NCBI GenBank assembly: GCA_910587295.1
Contig: CAJULP010000055.1
Coordinates: forward strand, 1-64,000
DNA from: an uncultured Lachnospiraceae bacterium
GTDB lineage: Bacteria; Bacillota; Clostridia; Lachnospirales; Lachnospiraceae
Length of the DNA: 64,000 nt
Reading direction: 5' to 3'
A program made the translations under genes and the position numbers. The notes beneath the pieces were generated by a model. It ran no database searches. It was not told where the DNA came from and saw only the letters and a program-made list of their open reading frames with translations. Below, piece after piece: positions 52,080-61,701 of the stretch. Each line of letters opens with the position of its first letter. Position 1 is the stretch's first letter.

Positions 52080-53612
52080 GAGGAAAGGCCGGAATATTTA
52101 TAGGTAGATTAGGAATCCTGTTGTTTTTTGTGTTGATCTGCCAGGCAAATCTTTTTCACTATAACTACAGGATGAATGCGGATATTGCTTCGGAAGCTTT
52201 ATTAGGACAGGCAATATGGAACAGTAAACAGTGGGTTCCGGATATGTGGTATCCTTCTACTGAAGTCAGGTTGATAGGCACGGCAAATCTGTCGGCTCTG
52301 TTTTATGGTCTTTGCGGAAGCCTGAAACTGGCGATGGGACTTGCCTGTGTCGTTTTTGTGTTGTGGAACATTCTTGAGATTGCTTATTTGTTTAAGGAAG
52401 CCGAGGGGGGGGGTAAAACGGTATTGTCCATTTTTGATTTTACTCATGCTGGCGCTTCCTGCAGATTATAGTCTTCTTGAAGTATTATATTTGTTTGCCG
52501 GTTATTACGCGGTTCACACAGCTGTATTGTTTTTTACCTTGGGCGTGTATGGCGGAAGTCTGCGGAGGAAAAAATTTAAGGCTGGAGAGTGGTTTTTGAG
52601 TGTCTGCCTGGCTTTTTTGCTTGGCATGCAGGGGGCACGGGGATTGCTGGTCATTTATGGTCCGTTACTTGCGGTAGAAGTGATCCGCTGTGGGGCTGTT
52701 TTGTGGGCAGGAAAGAGACTGAAGCAGGCTGATTGGATGATTGGCATATGGGTCTTGATGAATTGTCTTTCTAATTTTTTGGGAAGCCGTCTGCCGATAT
52801 CTGCCGGGGTCGACTTTTCCAGAAATATAAGAAAAGGGCTTTACAAGCTATGGAAGGTCGTGGTTCCGGACATTGTTGGTATTATGGGGGGCCATAGCAG
52901 TGGTGTGCCCGGTCGTATCTGTCTTGGGATTTTATTGATAAATGCCGTAGTGATTTTGTTTGCAATATTATATAAAATATGGAAGAAAAGAGAACTGGAG
53001 GCCATGGAATGGATTTACCTGGTGGTGTGCGCGTCTCCGGTCATGACTGCTTTGATGGTCGCTTTTACTACGGTAGAAAGCACAGGGAGATATTATTTTG
53101 TGTTTCTGGCTGTATTATCATTGGCGGCTGTCATGCTGCTTGCCAGGCAGGAAAACAATCTGATTCCGATCAAAGTGATATGCTGGGCGGCAGCAGGGTT
53201 TTTGATGGTCGGTAATCTGTTTCATTTGTATGTTCCGATGATGAAAAGTAAGGAACCGCCGGAAAACGATTACAAAGCTGTTGTGGATTTCCTGAAAGAA
53301 AATGATTATTTATTGGCGTATGCATCTTTTGAAAACGCTAATACAATGACACTGGTTTCGGATGGAGAGGTAAGGGTTGCTCCGGCAGCTTCCGTTGAAA
53401 AAATGGATATCTGCAAATGGCTTAGCAGTAAAGAATGGTATCCGCCGGAAATCTCCAGGGATCAGGTAACTGCATATGTTGTGACAGAAAGCCAGATGCC
53501 GGAGTTTTTCGTATTTTTACAAGACAAAGAAGACGAGATAAAAAGAATTTGGCAGACCGGGAAATTTCATATTTATGTGTCAGACTATAATTATGCCAAT
53601 ATTGAAGATTGA
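52076..53612 (+). CDS. GT-C-like membrane protein interrupted at a G9 tract
   Basis: One gene in two frames. The first runs from TTG 52076 (overlapping the previous stop; GGGGAAG seven bases upstream) to a stop at 52471. After the G run at 52405-52413 the other frame reads VKRYCPFLILLMLALPADYS and continues as a membrane protein to 53612. With eight G (or eleven) the frames join into 511 residues. As written, the product is a 131-residue fragment. The joined protein has about eleven membrane segments, an early outer loop MNADIASEALLGQ with acidic residues and a soluble tail, as in GT-C enzymes. It is either switched by slippage in the G run or affected by a sequencing error. Confidence 0.65.
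52405..52413 (+). repeat. Homopolymer tract of nine G
   Basis: Nine consecutive G inside the coding sequence, exactly where the reading frame changes. Such tracts slip readily during replication and can switch genes on and off. Confidence 0.9.
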
Positions 53613-53637
53613 CGCTAAGTGTAATAAATGGTACGAT
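53609..53637 (+). promoter_or_regulatory. Promoter of radical SAM gene at 53676
   Basis: TTGACG (53609-53614), 17 bp, TACGAT (53632-53637), overlapping the stop of the gene before. Confidence 0.5.
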
Positions 53638-53675
53638 AATGTGGTTGAAGCAGGCTAACAGATAAGGAGAATGAA

Positions 53676-54656
53676 ATGTCAGTTAAATTTCATAATTTTG
53701 GTGGAGTGATCGGCTGGAATCTACAGAAACGCTTTCCTAAGCTCTCGTCGGAAAGTTATTTGAAACTGCAGTTCCTCACCAGAAATAAATTGCAGAAAAG
53801 TTATATTGAATATTTTATGAAGGACGGCGAGGTGCCGATGCCGCTGGTGATCAATCTCGAGACCATTAACCGCTGTAACAGTACATGCTCTTTTTGTACG
53901 GCAAACAGAAATGCCGAAAAGAGGCCTTATAAAAGGATGGAAGATGAGCTGTTTTACAGCATTATCGACCAATTGCGAGATTGGGGTTACAAGGGGCATT
54001 TAACTCTTTACGGAAATAATGAGCCTTTTTTGGATACCAGGGTTGTTGAGTTTCATAAGTATTGCAGGGAGCAGCTGCCTGACTGCTTTATCTTCCTTTC
54101 CACTAACGGACTTTTACTTACGGTAGGTAAGGTAAAGGAGATCATTCCTTACGTGGATCAGTTGATTATCAATAATTACTGCAGGGATATGAAACTTCAT
54201 GATAATGTACAGGAAATTTATGAGTATGCCAAAGCCCACCAGGACGAGTTTAAGGATGTGGAGCTGCTGATCCAGATGCGGTATATGGATGCGGTGCTGA
54301 CCAACCGTGCCGGCAGCGCCCCTAATAAGCAAAACACCCAGAAGGTCATCAAGGAAACCTGCCTGATGCCTTATACGGATATGTTTATTTTTCCGGATGG
54401 GAGGATGGGCATTTGCTGCTGCGATAATTTTGAAGTGACGAACTTGGCGGATCTTAACGTGACGCCTTTGAAAGAAGCTTGGAATAGTGTGGAGTACCAA
54501 AAACTCCGGCAGGCTATCCGCTCCGGCAGAGGAGATTATAGTTTTTGCAAGTATTGTGACTTTATTGATGCGGGGCTCCGCATGGATGTGGTAGATGATA
54601 CGTTAAAGAACAGGGCGGCAAACCATGGGGCAAGGCAGTCGCTGTTTCGTAAGTAA
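53676..54656 (+). CDS. Radical SAM/SPASM protein
   Basis: A 326-residue enzyme. The cluster motif is CNSTCSFC near residue 67, preceded by LVINLETINR; TLYGNNEPFLDTRV follows as the SAM-binding GGE-like segment. The C-terminal SPASM region has GICCCDNFEV and FCKYCDF. AAGGAGA precedes ATG 53676. It is monocistronic, with its own promoter, and its end lies at an 18-bp inverted repeat shared with the convergent FAD gene. Possible glycan-modifying enzyme; substrate unknown. It is only distantly like the other radical SAM protein in the window. Confidence 0.8.
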   Translation: MSVKFHNFGGVIGWNLQKRFPKLSSESYLKLQFLTRNKLQKSYIEYFMKDGEVPMPLVINLETINRCNSTCSFCTANRNAEKRPYKRMEDELFYSIIDQLRDWGYKGHLTLYGNNEPFLDTRVVEFHKYCREQLPDCFIFLSTNGLLLTVGKVKEIIPYVDQLIINNYCRDMKLHDNVQEIYEYAKAHQDEFKDVELLIQMRYMDAVLTNRAGSAPNKQNTQKVIKETCLMPYTDMFIFPDGRMGICCCDNFEVTNLADLNVTPLKEAWNSVEYQKLRQAIRSGRGDYSFCKYCDFIDAGLRMDVVDDTLKNRAANHGARQSLFRK

Positions 54657-54690
54657 GTTCCCGTTTAGTTGGGGTACATGGCAAATAAAA

Positions 54691-54782
54691 CCGCCGGGAT
54701 GAGGGATAAAAATCTACGTCACCACGCTAGGATAAAGCCTCGCGAAATGGCTCCTTAAGATTTTTATCCCTCATCCCGGCGG
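54691..54782. repeat. Large hairpin, copy 1
   Basis: 54691-54715 and 54758-54782 form a perfect 25-bp stem with a 42-nt loop (54716-54757). The outer 15 bp of the stem are GC-rich; the inner 10 (ATAAAAATCT/AGATTTTTAT) are shared with copy 2. Confidence 0.9.
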
Positions 54783-54951
54783 GGCTATTGGCTCATGTAA
54801 TCTCAACTGGCTCTTCGACTAAACTGCTGACCACTACATAACTGGCTGTTGAATATACTTTGGCGTAAATAGCAGTACTAGCGGCAGCCATTTAAGTAGT
54901 GGCTTCGCATTTAGTTGAATGTTTCGTTGGATTAACGTTAGCCAAAAGCCA

Positions 54952-55037
54952 GAAAAGAAAGCAATAAAAATCTTAAGGAGCCATTTCGCGAGGCTTTATC
55001 CTAGCGTGGTGACGTAGATTTTTATTGCTTCCTTTTC
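54952..55037. repeat. Large hairpin, copy 2 (inverted)
   Basis: 54952-54973 and 55016-55037 form a 22-bp stem with one mismatch and a 42-nt loop (54974-55015) that is the exact reverse complement of the loop of copy 1. The outer stem is purine-rich/AT-rich and unrelated in sequence to that of copy 1, but still paired. Confidence 0.88.
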
Positions 55038-55076
55038 GTCCGTTTAGCCAACCTCATTAACCAACTAAACGGGAAT

Positions 55077-56651
55077 TTAATCAACTTCCGCTTCATTCCC
55101 CTTCTTTTCTTCGTGATATTCCTGTTCCGTGTTCACATTCCAGATATTGGACTTGTCCTTCTGGCCGGAAAGGATATTTTTAACGGTCTCAAAGGAAGTT
55201 ACCATGGAGTGGTCGATATTATTATACCGGTGCTGGCCGTTACGTCCAACGCAGTACAGATTGTCGATCGTCTTCAGGTAATCCACCAGGGTATCAATTT
55301 CGTCATAGGTATCGAAGTATGCAGGATATGCTTTTTTGACCTTTTCCATATGAGTATCAAGCACCTGCCCGGCGTTGTCGATCAATCCCATTTTGATCAT
55401 TTCCTCAATTCCGATCTTGGAAAATTCCGCTTCTGTCATATTCCAGAAGTCATCCCCTTCGTTTACAAAATATTCAAGCCCAATCCACACGGTGTGCTCC
55501 AGGTCTTTGATCATGTAAGGGGACCAGTTGTTATAAATCTGGAAGCGCCCTAATTTTACGGTGCGGTCCTGTACATAAACCCAACAGTCAGGCACAATGT
55601 TTCCTACTGTTTTTAAGTTGGTCTTGTTTTTCAGGTTGATTTTTGGTACAAGGACACCAAGGGTCATGTAATCGCGGTAAGGAAGCCCGGCAGCAATCCT
55701 GGCCGGGTCAGCGGGAACATCGTTCATACCGGCAACTAAATCTTTCACCGGCATGGAAGAAATGATATAATCTCCTTCCATCACATGTTCTTCCCCATCC
55801 TTTACATAGGTGAGGGAAGTGATTACATTGTTTTCGTTTTTATGGAGCCTGGTCACCTTTGCGTTTTTGATAATGGTGCCGCCAAGCTTTGTGATCTCAT
55901 CGGCAGTCACATCCCAAAGCTGGCCGGGCCCTAATTTGGGGTATTTAAACTGCTCGATCAAGGAGGTTTCCACTTTACGGTTTTTTACTTTGAAGGTTTT
56001 TCCAAGGACATCCTTGATGATCGCCATGATGGACATACCCTTGGTACGCTGTGCCCCCCAGGAAGCATCAATTTCGCTGGGATGCCTGCCCCAGAGATTT
56101 TCCGTATAATATTCAAAAAACATAGAGTAAAGCTTTTTGCCATAACGGTTGATATAAAAATTTTCCAGATTGTCATCCGGGCGCTTGTGGATCAGTGCGG
56201 CAAGATAACTGAACCCCACCCGCAAGGTGGTAAGCAGGCCAAAGTTTTTAAAAGTTTCCGGTTTTAAGGAAATTGGGTAATCGTAAAATTTGGAATCAAA
56301 GTAAATCCGGGAGACGCGGTGGCGCGTAAGCATCACCCGGTCTTCTTTTTCCGGGTCAGGACCGCCTTTTACAAGGGGCATGGACCTGTTAAGAAGGATA
56401 TCGTCATATGTGGGAGAGCCCTGCATGGGAAGCATTTGATCCCACCACGCATTGACTTCCGGGATTTTTGAAAAAAAGCGGTGTCCGCCCATGTCCATAC
56501 GGTTTCCTTTATATTCCACTGTCTTGGAAATGCCGCCGAAGCAGCTGCTTTCCTCAAAGACGGTGACTTCAATATCGTTTGATTTCTTTAGCAGTTCATA
56601 AGCGGCTGTCAGACCCGCAGGACCGGCACCGATCACCAGCGCTTTCTTCAT
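55077..56651 (-). CDS. UGM-like FAD/NAD(P)-binding oxidoreductase
   Basis: A 524-residue flavoprotein. [18 protein letters not shown] and [15 protein letters not shown] are the FAD fold, with [12 protein letters not shown] after it; near the C-terminus [16 protein letters not shown] is the second FAD contact typical of UDP-galactopyranose mutase-like enzymes. GGAGGG precedes the start at 56651 and a promoter lies upstream. Members in glycan clusters may convert pyranose to furanose forms or oxidise a lipid-linked sugar. It is longer than classical UGM (about 370-390 residues), so substrate transfer by name would be unsafe. Confidence 0.75.
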   Translation of the reverse strand: MKKALVIGAGPAGLTAAYELLKKSNDIEVTVFEESSCFGGISKTVEYKGNRMDMGGHRFFSKIPEVNAWWDQMLPMQGSPTYDDILLNRSMPLVKGGPDPEKEDRVMLTRHRVSRIYFDSKFYDYPISLKPETFKNFGLLTTLRVGFSYLAALIHKRPDDNLENFYINRYGKKLYSMFFEYYTENLWGRHPSEIDASWGAQRTKGMSIMAIIKDVLGKTFKVKNRKVETSLIEQFKYPKLGPGQLWDVTADEITKLGGTIIKNAKVTRLHKNENNVITSLTYVKDGEEHVMEGDYIISSMPVKDLVAGMNDVPADPARIAAGLPYRDYMTLGVLVPKINLKNKTNLKTVGNIVPDCWVYVQDRTVKLGRFQIYNNWSPYMIKDLEHTVWIGLEYFVNEGDDFWNMTEAEFSKIGIEEMIKMGLIDNAGQVLDTHMEKVKKAYPAYFDTYDEIDTLVDYLKTIDNLYCVGRNGQHRYNNIDHSMVTSFETVKNILSGQKDKSNIWNVNTEQEYHEEKKGNEAEVD

Positions 56652-56721
56652 AGTAACCCTCCGTTTTCATGTCAATAGATGATTCAGCCTGCGTTGTCAA
56701 GATTGGCTGAATTATTATTAA

Positions 56722-56750
56722 ATTTTATCACAGAATAAAAAAAGTGTCTA
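56722..56750 (-). promoter_or_regulatory. Promoter of UGM-like gene
   Basis: On the minus strand TAGACA (56745-56750), 17 bp, TAAAAT (56722-56727). Confidence 0.55.
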
Positions 56751-56755
56751 CCAAA

Positions 56756-56784
56756 TTGCAAATGTATGATACTATTAGCATAAT
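56756..56784 (+). promoter_or_regulatory. Promoter of GH78 gene
   Basis: TTGCAA (56756-56761), 17 bp, CATAAT (56779-56784), back to back with the minus-strand promoter. The transcript starts about 20 bp before the ribosome site. Confidence 0.55.
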
Positions 56785-56813
56785 ATGATTTGGCAATGGA
56801 GGAAACAAAAGAC

Positions 56814-59800
56814 ATGGAGAAAATAAAAAAAGCAGGAAACATTGCAGGATTATTTTTAGTTATTGTGTGTGCTGTATTTGCAGCAGTTAAGATATCACAT
56901 ATAAGAAAAGGATATGCGGATACAAATATCCAAAAGCTCCGGGTATGCCATTTGGAAAACCCGTTGGGAATTGATGAAACGCCTGTGTTTAGCTGGCTGA
57001 TGAAAAGCGAAAGGCGGGGAAGCAGGCAGGAAGCATATCGAATCACCGTGTCTTTGGGAAAGGATGCTCTGAGGCGAAAAGAATATGTATGGGACAGTGG
57101 GAAAATAGAGGCAGGAGATTCAGTAGGGATTCCTTATCAAGGAGAAGCGCTTAAGGCGAAAAGCAGGTATTACTGGCAGGTGGAGATATGGGACGAACAA
57201 GGGCATTATCATCAATCTGATGAGGAGACATGGTTTGAGACTGGGCTGATGGGAGAAGGGATGGCCGGAGCCTGCTGGATCTCGGTGGATAAAAAGCAGG
57301 GATCAAACAACACGAATGAGGCCAATGTCAAAGACAATATCGAGGATATTGGCCTTGACAATGTCTTTAATATTGTTTTTGACATGGAAGTGGAACAAAC
57401 AGCAGCCGGACTGGTTTTCGGGGCACAGGACGGGCGGTATGGACGGATGTATCTATGCCAGATTGATAATTATGGGGAACAGGCTTATTTCAGGCTCATC
57501 AATATGGACGGGAATGCTTTTAAAGAAGAACGGGAAGCAGAGATTACGGATGCGGCAAAAGGGGATGGGATAAACTTTTCGGTCAGGCTTGCCGTAGATG
57601 GGGAAGCACTTTCAGTAGATATAAATGGAACGGAAGTGGGAATATTTGAAATTGAAGAAACGCCGGTAGGAAGCATCGGGTATTATAAAAGCCGGGGAAC
57701 GACTTATGGATGGCTGGACAACCTATCTGTAACGGACAGCCAGGGAACTATAATTTATGAGGAGGATTTTGAAGGGAAGGAAACTATTTTTTCTCCCTAT
57801 TATGTTCCCGTGGAGGATGGCAGGTTAAAAATAGGGAGCGGGATGGTGTTGACACCCGGGGGGGATACACCGGCGCCATTATTTCGGAGAGAGTTTTTGG
57901 TGCAGGATAAGAAAATTTCTTCCGCAAGGATATATATGACTGCCCTGGGAAGCTTTGCTTTGTCTGTAAACGGACAGCGGGTGGGCGATGATTATTTTAG
58001 CCCGGGAAAGCTTGCATATAATAAGGAGCTGGCTTATGTGACCTATGATGTGACGGAATTTTTGCGGCAGGGAAAGGCGAATGCCCTTGGCGTGGTCCTT
58101 TTGCATGGCTGGTATGACAGGGGGGTGGGGTATCCGGAAATCTGGAATCCCTGGGGGGATACCAATGCCCTGCTTGGGAAAATGGAAATTATCTATGAAG
58201 ACGGAAGCAGGGAGGAGATTGTGACGGACCAGTCTTTCCAATGTTTCACGGATGGGCCGGTGCGGCGGGATGACTTGTATCAGGGGGAATTTTATGATGC
58301 AAATTATGAACAGGATGGGTATGATATGGCCGGGTTTGTGCCGAAGAGATGGGAAGCATCCGGTGAAAATCAGGTAAAAGAAGAATATCTGAATCTGCCT
58401 TTAGTGGGGAAGCAAAACGAGCCTATCGTCTGTGTGGAGACCATATCCCCGGTCAGTATGTCAGAACCGGAAGACCGGGTTTATGTTTATGATTTTGGGC
58501 AGAATTTCACAGGAACCTGCAGGATTAAAGTGACCGGAAAAAAGGGTCAGGTGGTAACTTTAAGATACGGGGAAGAGCTGAACACGGAAGGCCTTCTTAA
58601 CAGGGATGATAAAATAGGAACTGTATGGACAGAGAATCTTCTGACAGCGGAGGCAACGGATTATTATGTATTGAGCGGAGAAGAAGGAGAGGTTTTTGTT
58701 CCGGAATTTACGTTCCATGGTTTCCGTTATCTGCAGATTACAGGGTTAGAGGAAGCGATGCCTGTTGAGGATGTGGAAGGGATGGTATTATCTTCCGATC
58801 TGGAGCGGACGGGAAATTTTTCCTGTTCCAATCCATTATTAAATCAATATTTTAACAACACGATCTGGAGCCAAAAGAGTAATTTCCTGGATAATCCCAT
58901 GGACTGCCCGCAAAGGGATGAGCGCCATGGCTGGGCAGGGGATGCACAGGTCTTTTCATTGGCGGCATCTTATAATATGGATTGTTATGCCTTTTACAGG
59001 AAGTTTTTGCGGGAAGAAAGAAATATCCAGGATGAAAGCGGTGCCTTTCCGGATATGGTTCCGCGAAATTTCGGGACCGGGTGGGATGGCAGCAACGGGG
59101 CCTCTTCCAATAATTGCTGGGGAGATGCGCCTGTAGTCATTACCTGGAATTTATACATGCAGTACGGGGATAAAGGCATTGTGGAAGAGAACTATGATTC
59201 CCTGTGCAGGTGGGTGGACCTTCTGGAAGAATCCAGTGAGGAATATATCCGTTATCAGGGAGGCTATGGGGATCATTTATCATCGGAGGATACGCCTAAG
59301 GAGTTGTCCGATACGGCATGGTGCGCTCGTTCGGCAGATCTGCTTTCGCGGATGGCGAAGGTTCTTGGAAAGACGGAGGATGAGAGGCGTTATCAGCAGC
59401 TATACGAGAATTTCAAAAAGGCGTGGCAAAGGCAGTTTGTGCTGTCCGATGGGGTAACAGTCTGTGATACGCAGACTTCCTATGCGCTTGGACTGGAGTT
59501 TTCACTGTTCCCGGAAGAGTTAAGGGAAGCTGCGGCAGCCCGGCTTTCGCTTCTTGCGGAATACAGCGGTTATCATGTAAATACAGGGTTTTCAGGAATC
59601 GCTTACTTACTGCCGGCCCTTGGCAATAATGGATATCTGGATAGCGCATACAGGATGTTGCTGCAGGAAGGGTGCCCCTCTTTATTATTTCCGGCGGCAA
59701 AAGGAGCCACCACAAACTGGGAAAAGCTTTGGACGCGTCAGGAAAAGGAAAATGGCTACACACTGGACGGATCTTTGAATCATTTTGCTTTTGGGGCTCC

Positions 59801-60152
59801 GGTATCGTGGCTGTATACGGATGTGCTTGGCATCAAATGCGATGAAGAGGCTCCGGGATTTCAGCATATTCTGCTGGAACCAAGGGCCGGTGGCGGCCTT
59901 ACTTTTGCAGAGGGAAGTTACACTGGTGCTTATGGGAAAATTGGTGTAAAATGGGAACAGACAGAGAAGGGGTACCAATATTTCTTTGAAATCCCGGCCA
60001 ACACATCGGCCACCTTAAGCCTGCCTGCAGGAACCTACATGGAAAGCGGCAGGGAAATGGAAGGAACGGAAGGGATTACAGTCTTAGAGAATGATGGAGA
60101 AACGATTCGATATGAATTACTTGCGGGAACCTATGAGATCACACAAAAATAA
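56814..60152 (+). CDS. Membrane-anchored GH78 alpha-L-rhamnosidase-like
   Basis: A 1112-residue protein started at ATG 56814, ten bases after GGAGGA; an ATG at 56796 lacks a ribosome site. An uncleaved anchor lies at about 8-25 (NIAGLFLVIVCAVFAAV). The Bac_rhamnosid N-terminal module follows (LENPLGIDETPVFSWLM), interrupted by a LamG-like beta-sandwich (about 165-330), then the beta domains (YDFGQNFTGTCRIKV) and an (alpha/alpha)6 catalytic barrel with DCPQRDERHGWAGDAQ near 695, where Asp/Glu are catalytic in GH78. It would cut terminal alpha-L-rhamnose outside the cell. Location in a surface-glycan cluster suggests trimming of its own glycan or use of foreign ones. Confidence 0.88.
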   Translation: MEKIKKAGNIAGLFLVIVCAVFAAVKISHIRKGYADTNIQKLRVCHLENPLGIDETPVFSWLMKSERRGSRQEAYRITVSLGKDALRRKEYVWDSGKIEAGDSVGIPYQGEALKAKSRYYWQVEIWDEQGHYHQSDEETWFETGLMGEGMAGACWISVDKKQGSNNTNEANVKDNIEDIGLDNVFNIVFDMEVEQTAAGLVFGAQDGRYGRMYLCQIDNYGEQAYFRLINMDGNAFKEEREAEITDAAKGDGINFSVRLAVDGEALSVDINGTEVGIFEIEETPVGSIGYYKSRGTTYGWLDNLSVTDSQGTIIYEEDFEGKETIFSPYYVPVEDGRLKIGSGMVLTPGGDTPAPLFRREFLVQDKKISSARIYMTALGSFALSVNGQRVGDDYFSPGKLAYNKELAYVTYDVTEFLRQGKANALGVVLLHGWYDRGVGYPEIWNPWGDTNALLGKMEIIYEDGSREEIVTDQSFQCFTDGPVRRDDLYQGEFYDANYEQDGYDMAGFVPKRWEASGENQVKEEYLNLPLVGKQNEPIVCVETISPVSMSEPEDRVYVYDFGQNFTGTCRIKVTGKKGQVVTLRYGEELNTEGLLNRDDKIGTVWTENLLTAEATDYYVLSGEEGEVFVPEFTFHGFRYLQITGLEEAMPVEDVEGMVLSSDLERTGNFSCSNPLLNQYFNNTIWSQKSNFLDNPMDCPQRDERHGWAGDAQVFSLAASYNMDCYAFYRKFLREERNIQDESGAFPDMVPRNFGTGWDGSNGASSNNCWGDAPVVITWNLYMQYGDKGIVEENYDSLCRWVDLLEESSEEYIRYQGGYGDHLSSEDTPKELSDTAWCARSADLLSRMAKVLGKTEDERRYQQLYENFKKAWQRQFVLSDGVTVCDTQTSYALGLEFSLFPEELREAAAARLSLLAEYSGYHVNTGFSGIAYLLPALGNNGYLDSAYRMLLQEGCPSLLFPAAKGATTNWEKLWTRQEKENGYTLDGSLNHFAFGAPVSWLYTDVLGIKCDEEAPGFQHILLEPRAGGGLTFAEGSYTGAYGKIGVKWEQTEKGYQYFFEIPANTSATLSLPAGTYMESGREMEGTEGITVLENDGETIRYELLAGTYEITQK

Positions 60153-61701
60153 ACCGGTTTTGGAAGGGCTTTTTTTGCTGCTTGCGGCATTTTTGGTGCT
60201 TTTGTTTGCAAGCCGTTCTTCTTTTCTATATCCGTTTAATGACTGGAATGATGCCAACAGTTATTTTTCCGTTGGAAAGGCGCTTTTTAACGGAAAAATG
60301 CCTTACCGGGATGTGTTTGACCAAAAGGGAATGTACCTTTATTTTTTGTATGGGCTGGCATATCTGGTATCTCATACCACGTTTTTAGGGGTATTTTTTC
60401 TGGAAGTCATCCTTGCCTTTTTTGACTTGTGGGGGTTTTGGCGGATCCTGCGGCTTTATGTAAAAAGGGAAACGGCATTGTTTCTCGCCCCGCTGCCTCT
60501 TGCGGCGGCTTTCAGCTCGGATAGTTTTTACTGGGGCGGCAGTGCGGAGGAAGTCTGTTTTCCGTTTTTGGTATGGGGATTTTATTTATCCCTTGCGTAT
60601 TTTAAGGACAAGTACCCGAAAGAAAAGATGGATTGGAAAACGCTGTTTTTTGGCGGTCTTTTGGCGGGGATGACGGCAAACATCAAGTTTACGGTGCTGG
60701 GTTTTTTCTTTGCCTGGATGATGTGTGTGGGCTTTTCTTTCCTTGCTAAAAAGGATCTCTGGGGTGGGATAAAGGCTTGTCTTGTCTTTTTGCTTGGGAT
60801 GGCGCTGACCTTTGTGCCATGGGTGATCTACTTTGGCATCCGCCAAGGGCTTTATGATTGGTATTGGGGATATGTTTATATCAATGTGTTTGTTTACAGT
60901 GACTTAAACGGGGAAGGCCCCGGTCTTTATGAACGGGTTTATGAGCTGTCCAAGCTGCTGTATTGGCTGATCCGCAAGAACTTTATTTATTTCGGTTTTG
61001 TGATACCGGGGGTGGCCTGGCAGTTTTTCGGGCGGAAAAAGAAAATGCTGGAGCGGTTCCATTTGTTTGCCCTGTGCTTTTTCCTGTTTTTGGGAATCTA
61101 TATCGGCGGGGCTCACTTACCTTATTATGCCCTGCCTCTTTCGGTATTTGGGGTGCTTGGCTTTGCCCTGATCGGAAAAGGAGTGGAATGGGCAGCGGAA
61201 AGATTCCGGGCATCCGGATGGCCGGCCCGGGGCGGGGATGCCGTCAGTGGAATTTTGGGGTCTGGGAAGCGGTTTATGCATATTTTGCCATATGTCCTGT
61301 CGCTGGCGGTAAGTATCGGGATGGTGCTTTGCCTGTCTGTGAACGTCTCCCATATGTTTGAGAAAAAAGAAGATCTGTTTCTCTTTCAATTTAAAAAGAT
61401 TGTGGAGCAGACAAAGGATCCTACGCTTTTAAATATCAGCTGCCTGGATGCGGGGCTTTACACGGTTTGTGATATTGTGCCTACCTGCAGATGGTTCCAG
61501 ACGCAGACTCTCCACATAGAGGATGTGTTACGGGATCAGGAACAGTATATCAGAGAAGGACGGACAGATTATGTTCTTGCGAGGGATGAATATCCTGCCG
61601 TGATAGAAGAACGTTATGAACTGGCAGCGCAGGCTCCCTGGTTTCAGGGGGAGCTGGAGTTTACTTATTATCTGTTCCGGTTAAAGGAGCTTTCACAATG
61701 A
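60112..61701 (+). CDS. Polytopic GT-C-like glycosyltransferase
   Basis: A 529-residue membrane protein with about ten segments. The first outer loop has FNDWNDANSYFSVGKAL and KMPYRDVFDQKGMYLYF, the PYRDxFDQKG pattern common in bacterial GT-C enzymes of the PMT/ArnT type. The start is taken at ATG 60112 (GGAGA upstream); 60091 and 60133 are possible. All overlap the end of the GH78 gene, so the two are coupled. The next gene overlaps the stop (ATGA). Likely donor is a polyprenyl-phosphate sugar. Confidence 0.68.
   Translation: MNYLREPMRSHKNKPVLEGLFLLLAAFLVLLFASRSSFLYPFNDWNDANSYFSVGKALFNGKMPYRDVFDQKGMYLYFLYGLAYLVSHTTFLGVFFLEVILAFFDLWGFWRILRLYVKRETALFLAPLPLAAAFSSDSFYWGGSAEEVCFPFLVWGFYLSLAYFKDKYPKEKMDWKTLFFGGLLAGMTANIKFTVLGFFFAWMMCVGFSFLAKKDLWGGIKACLVFLLGMALTFVPWVIYFGIRQGLYDWYWGYVYINVFVYSDLNGEGPGLYERVYELSKLLYWLIRKNFIYFGFVIPGVAWQFFGRKKKMLERFHLFALCFFLFLGIYIGGAHLPYYALPLSVFGVLGFALIGKGVEWAAERFRASGWPARGGDAVSGILGSGKRFMHILPYVLSLAVSIGMVLCLSVNVSHMFEKKEDLFLFQFKKIVEQTKDPTLLNISCLDAGLYTVCDIVPTCRWFQTQTLHIEDVLRDQEQYIREGRTDYVLARDEYPAVIEERYELAAQAPWFQGELEFTYYLFRLKELSQ

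Larger units (their letters stand above)
54655..55078. repeat. Nested inverted-repeat intergenic element
   Basis: The space between the convergent radical SAM and FAD genes has no gene. It is bounded by an 18-bp inverted repeat (54655-54672 and 55061-55078, one mismatch) that includes parts of both stop regions. Inside lies a perfect 62-bp inverted repeat, 54706-54767 against 54964-55025, flanking 196 bp. The centre also has short ACTAAA/TTTAGT repeats. No transposase is present. Confidence 0.9.

Noticed and set aside
57858..57864. G7 tract in the GH78 gene
   Set aside because: The frame is intact on both sides, so there is no sign of phase variation, unlike the G9 tract at 52405.
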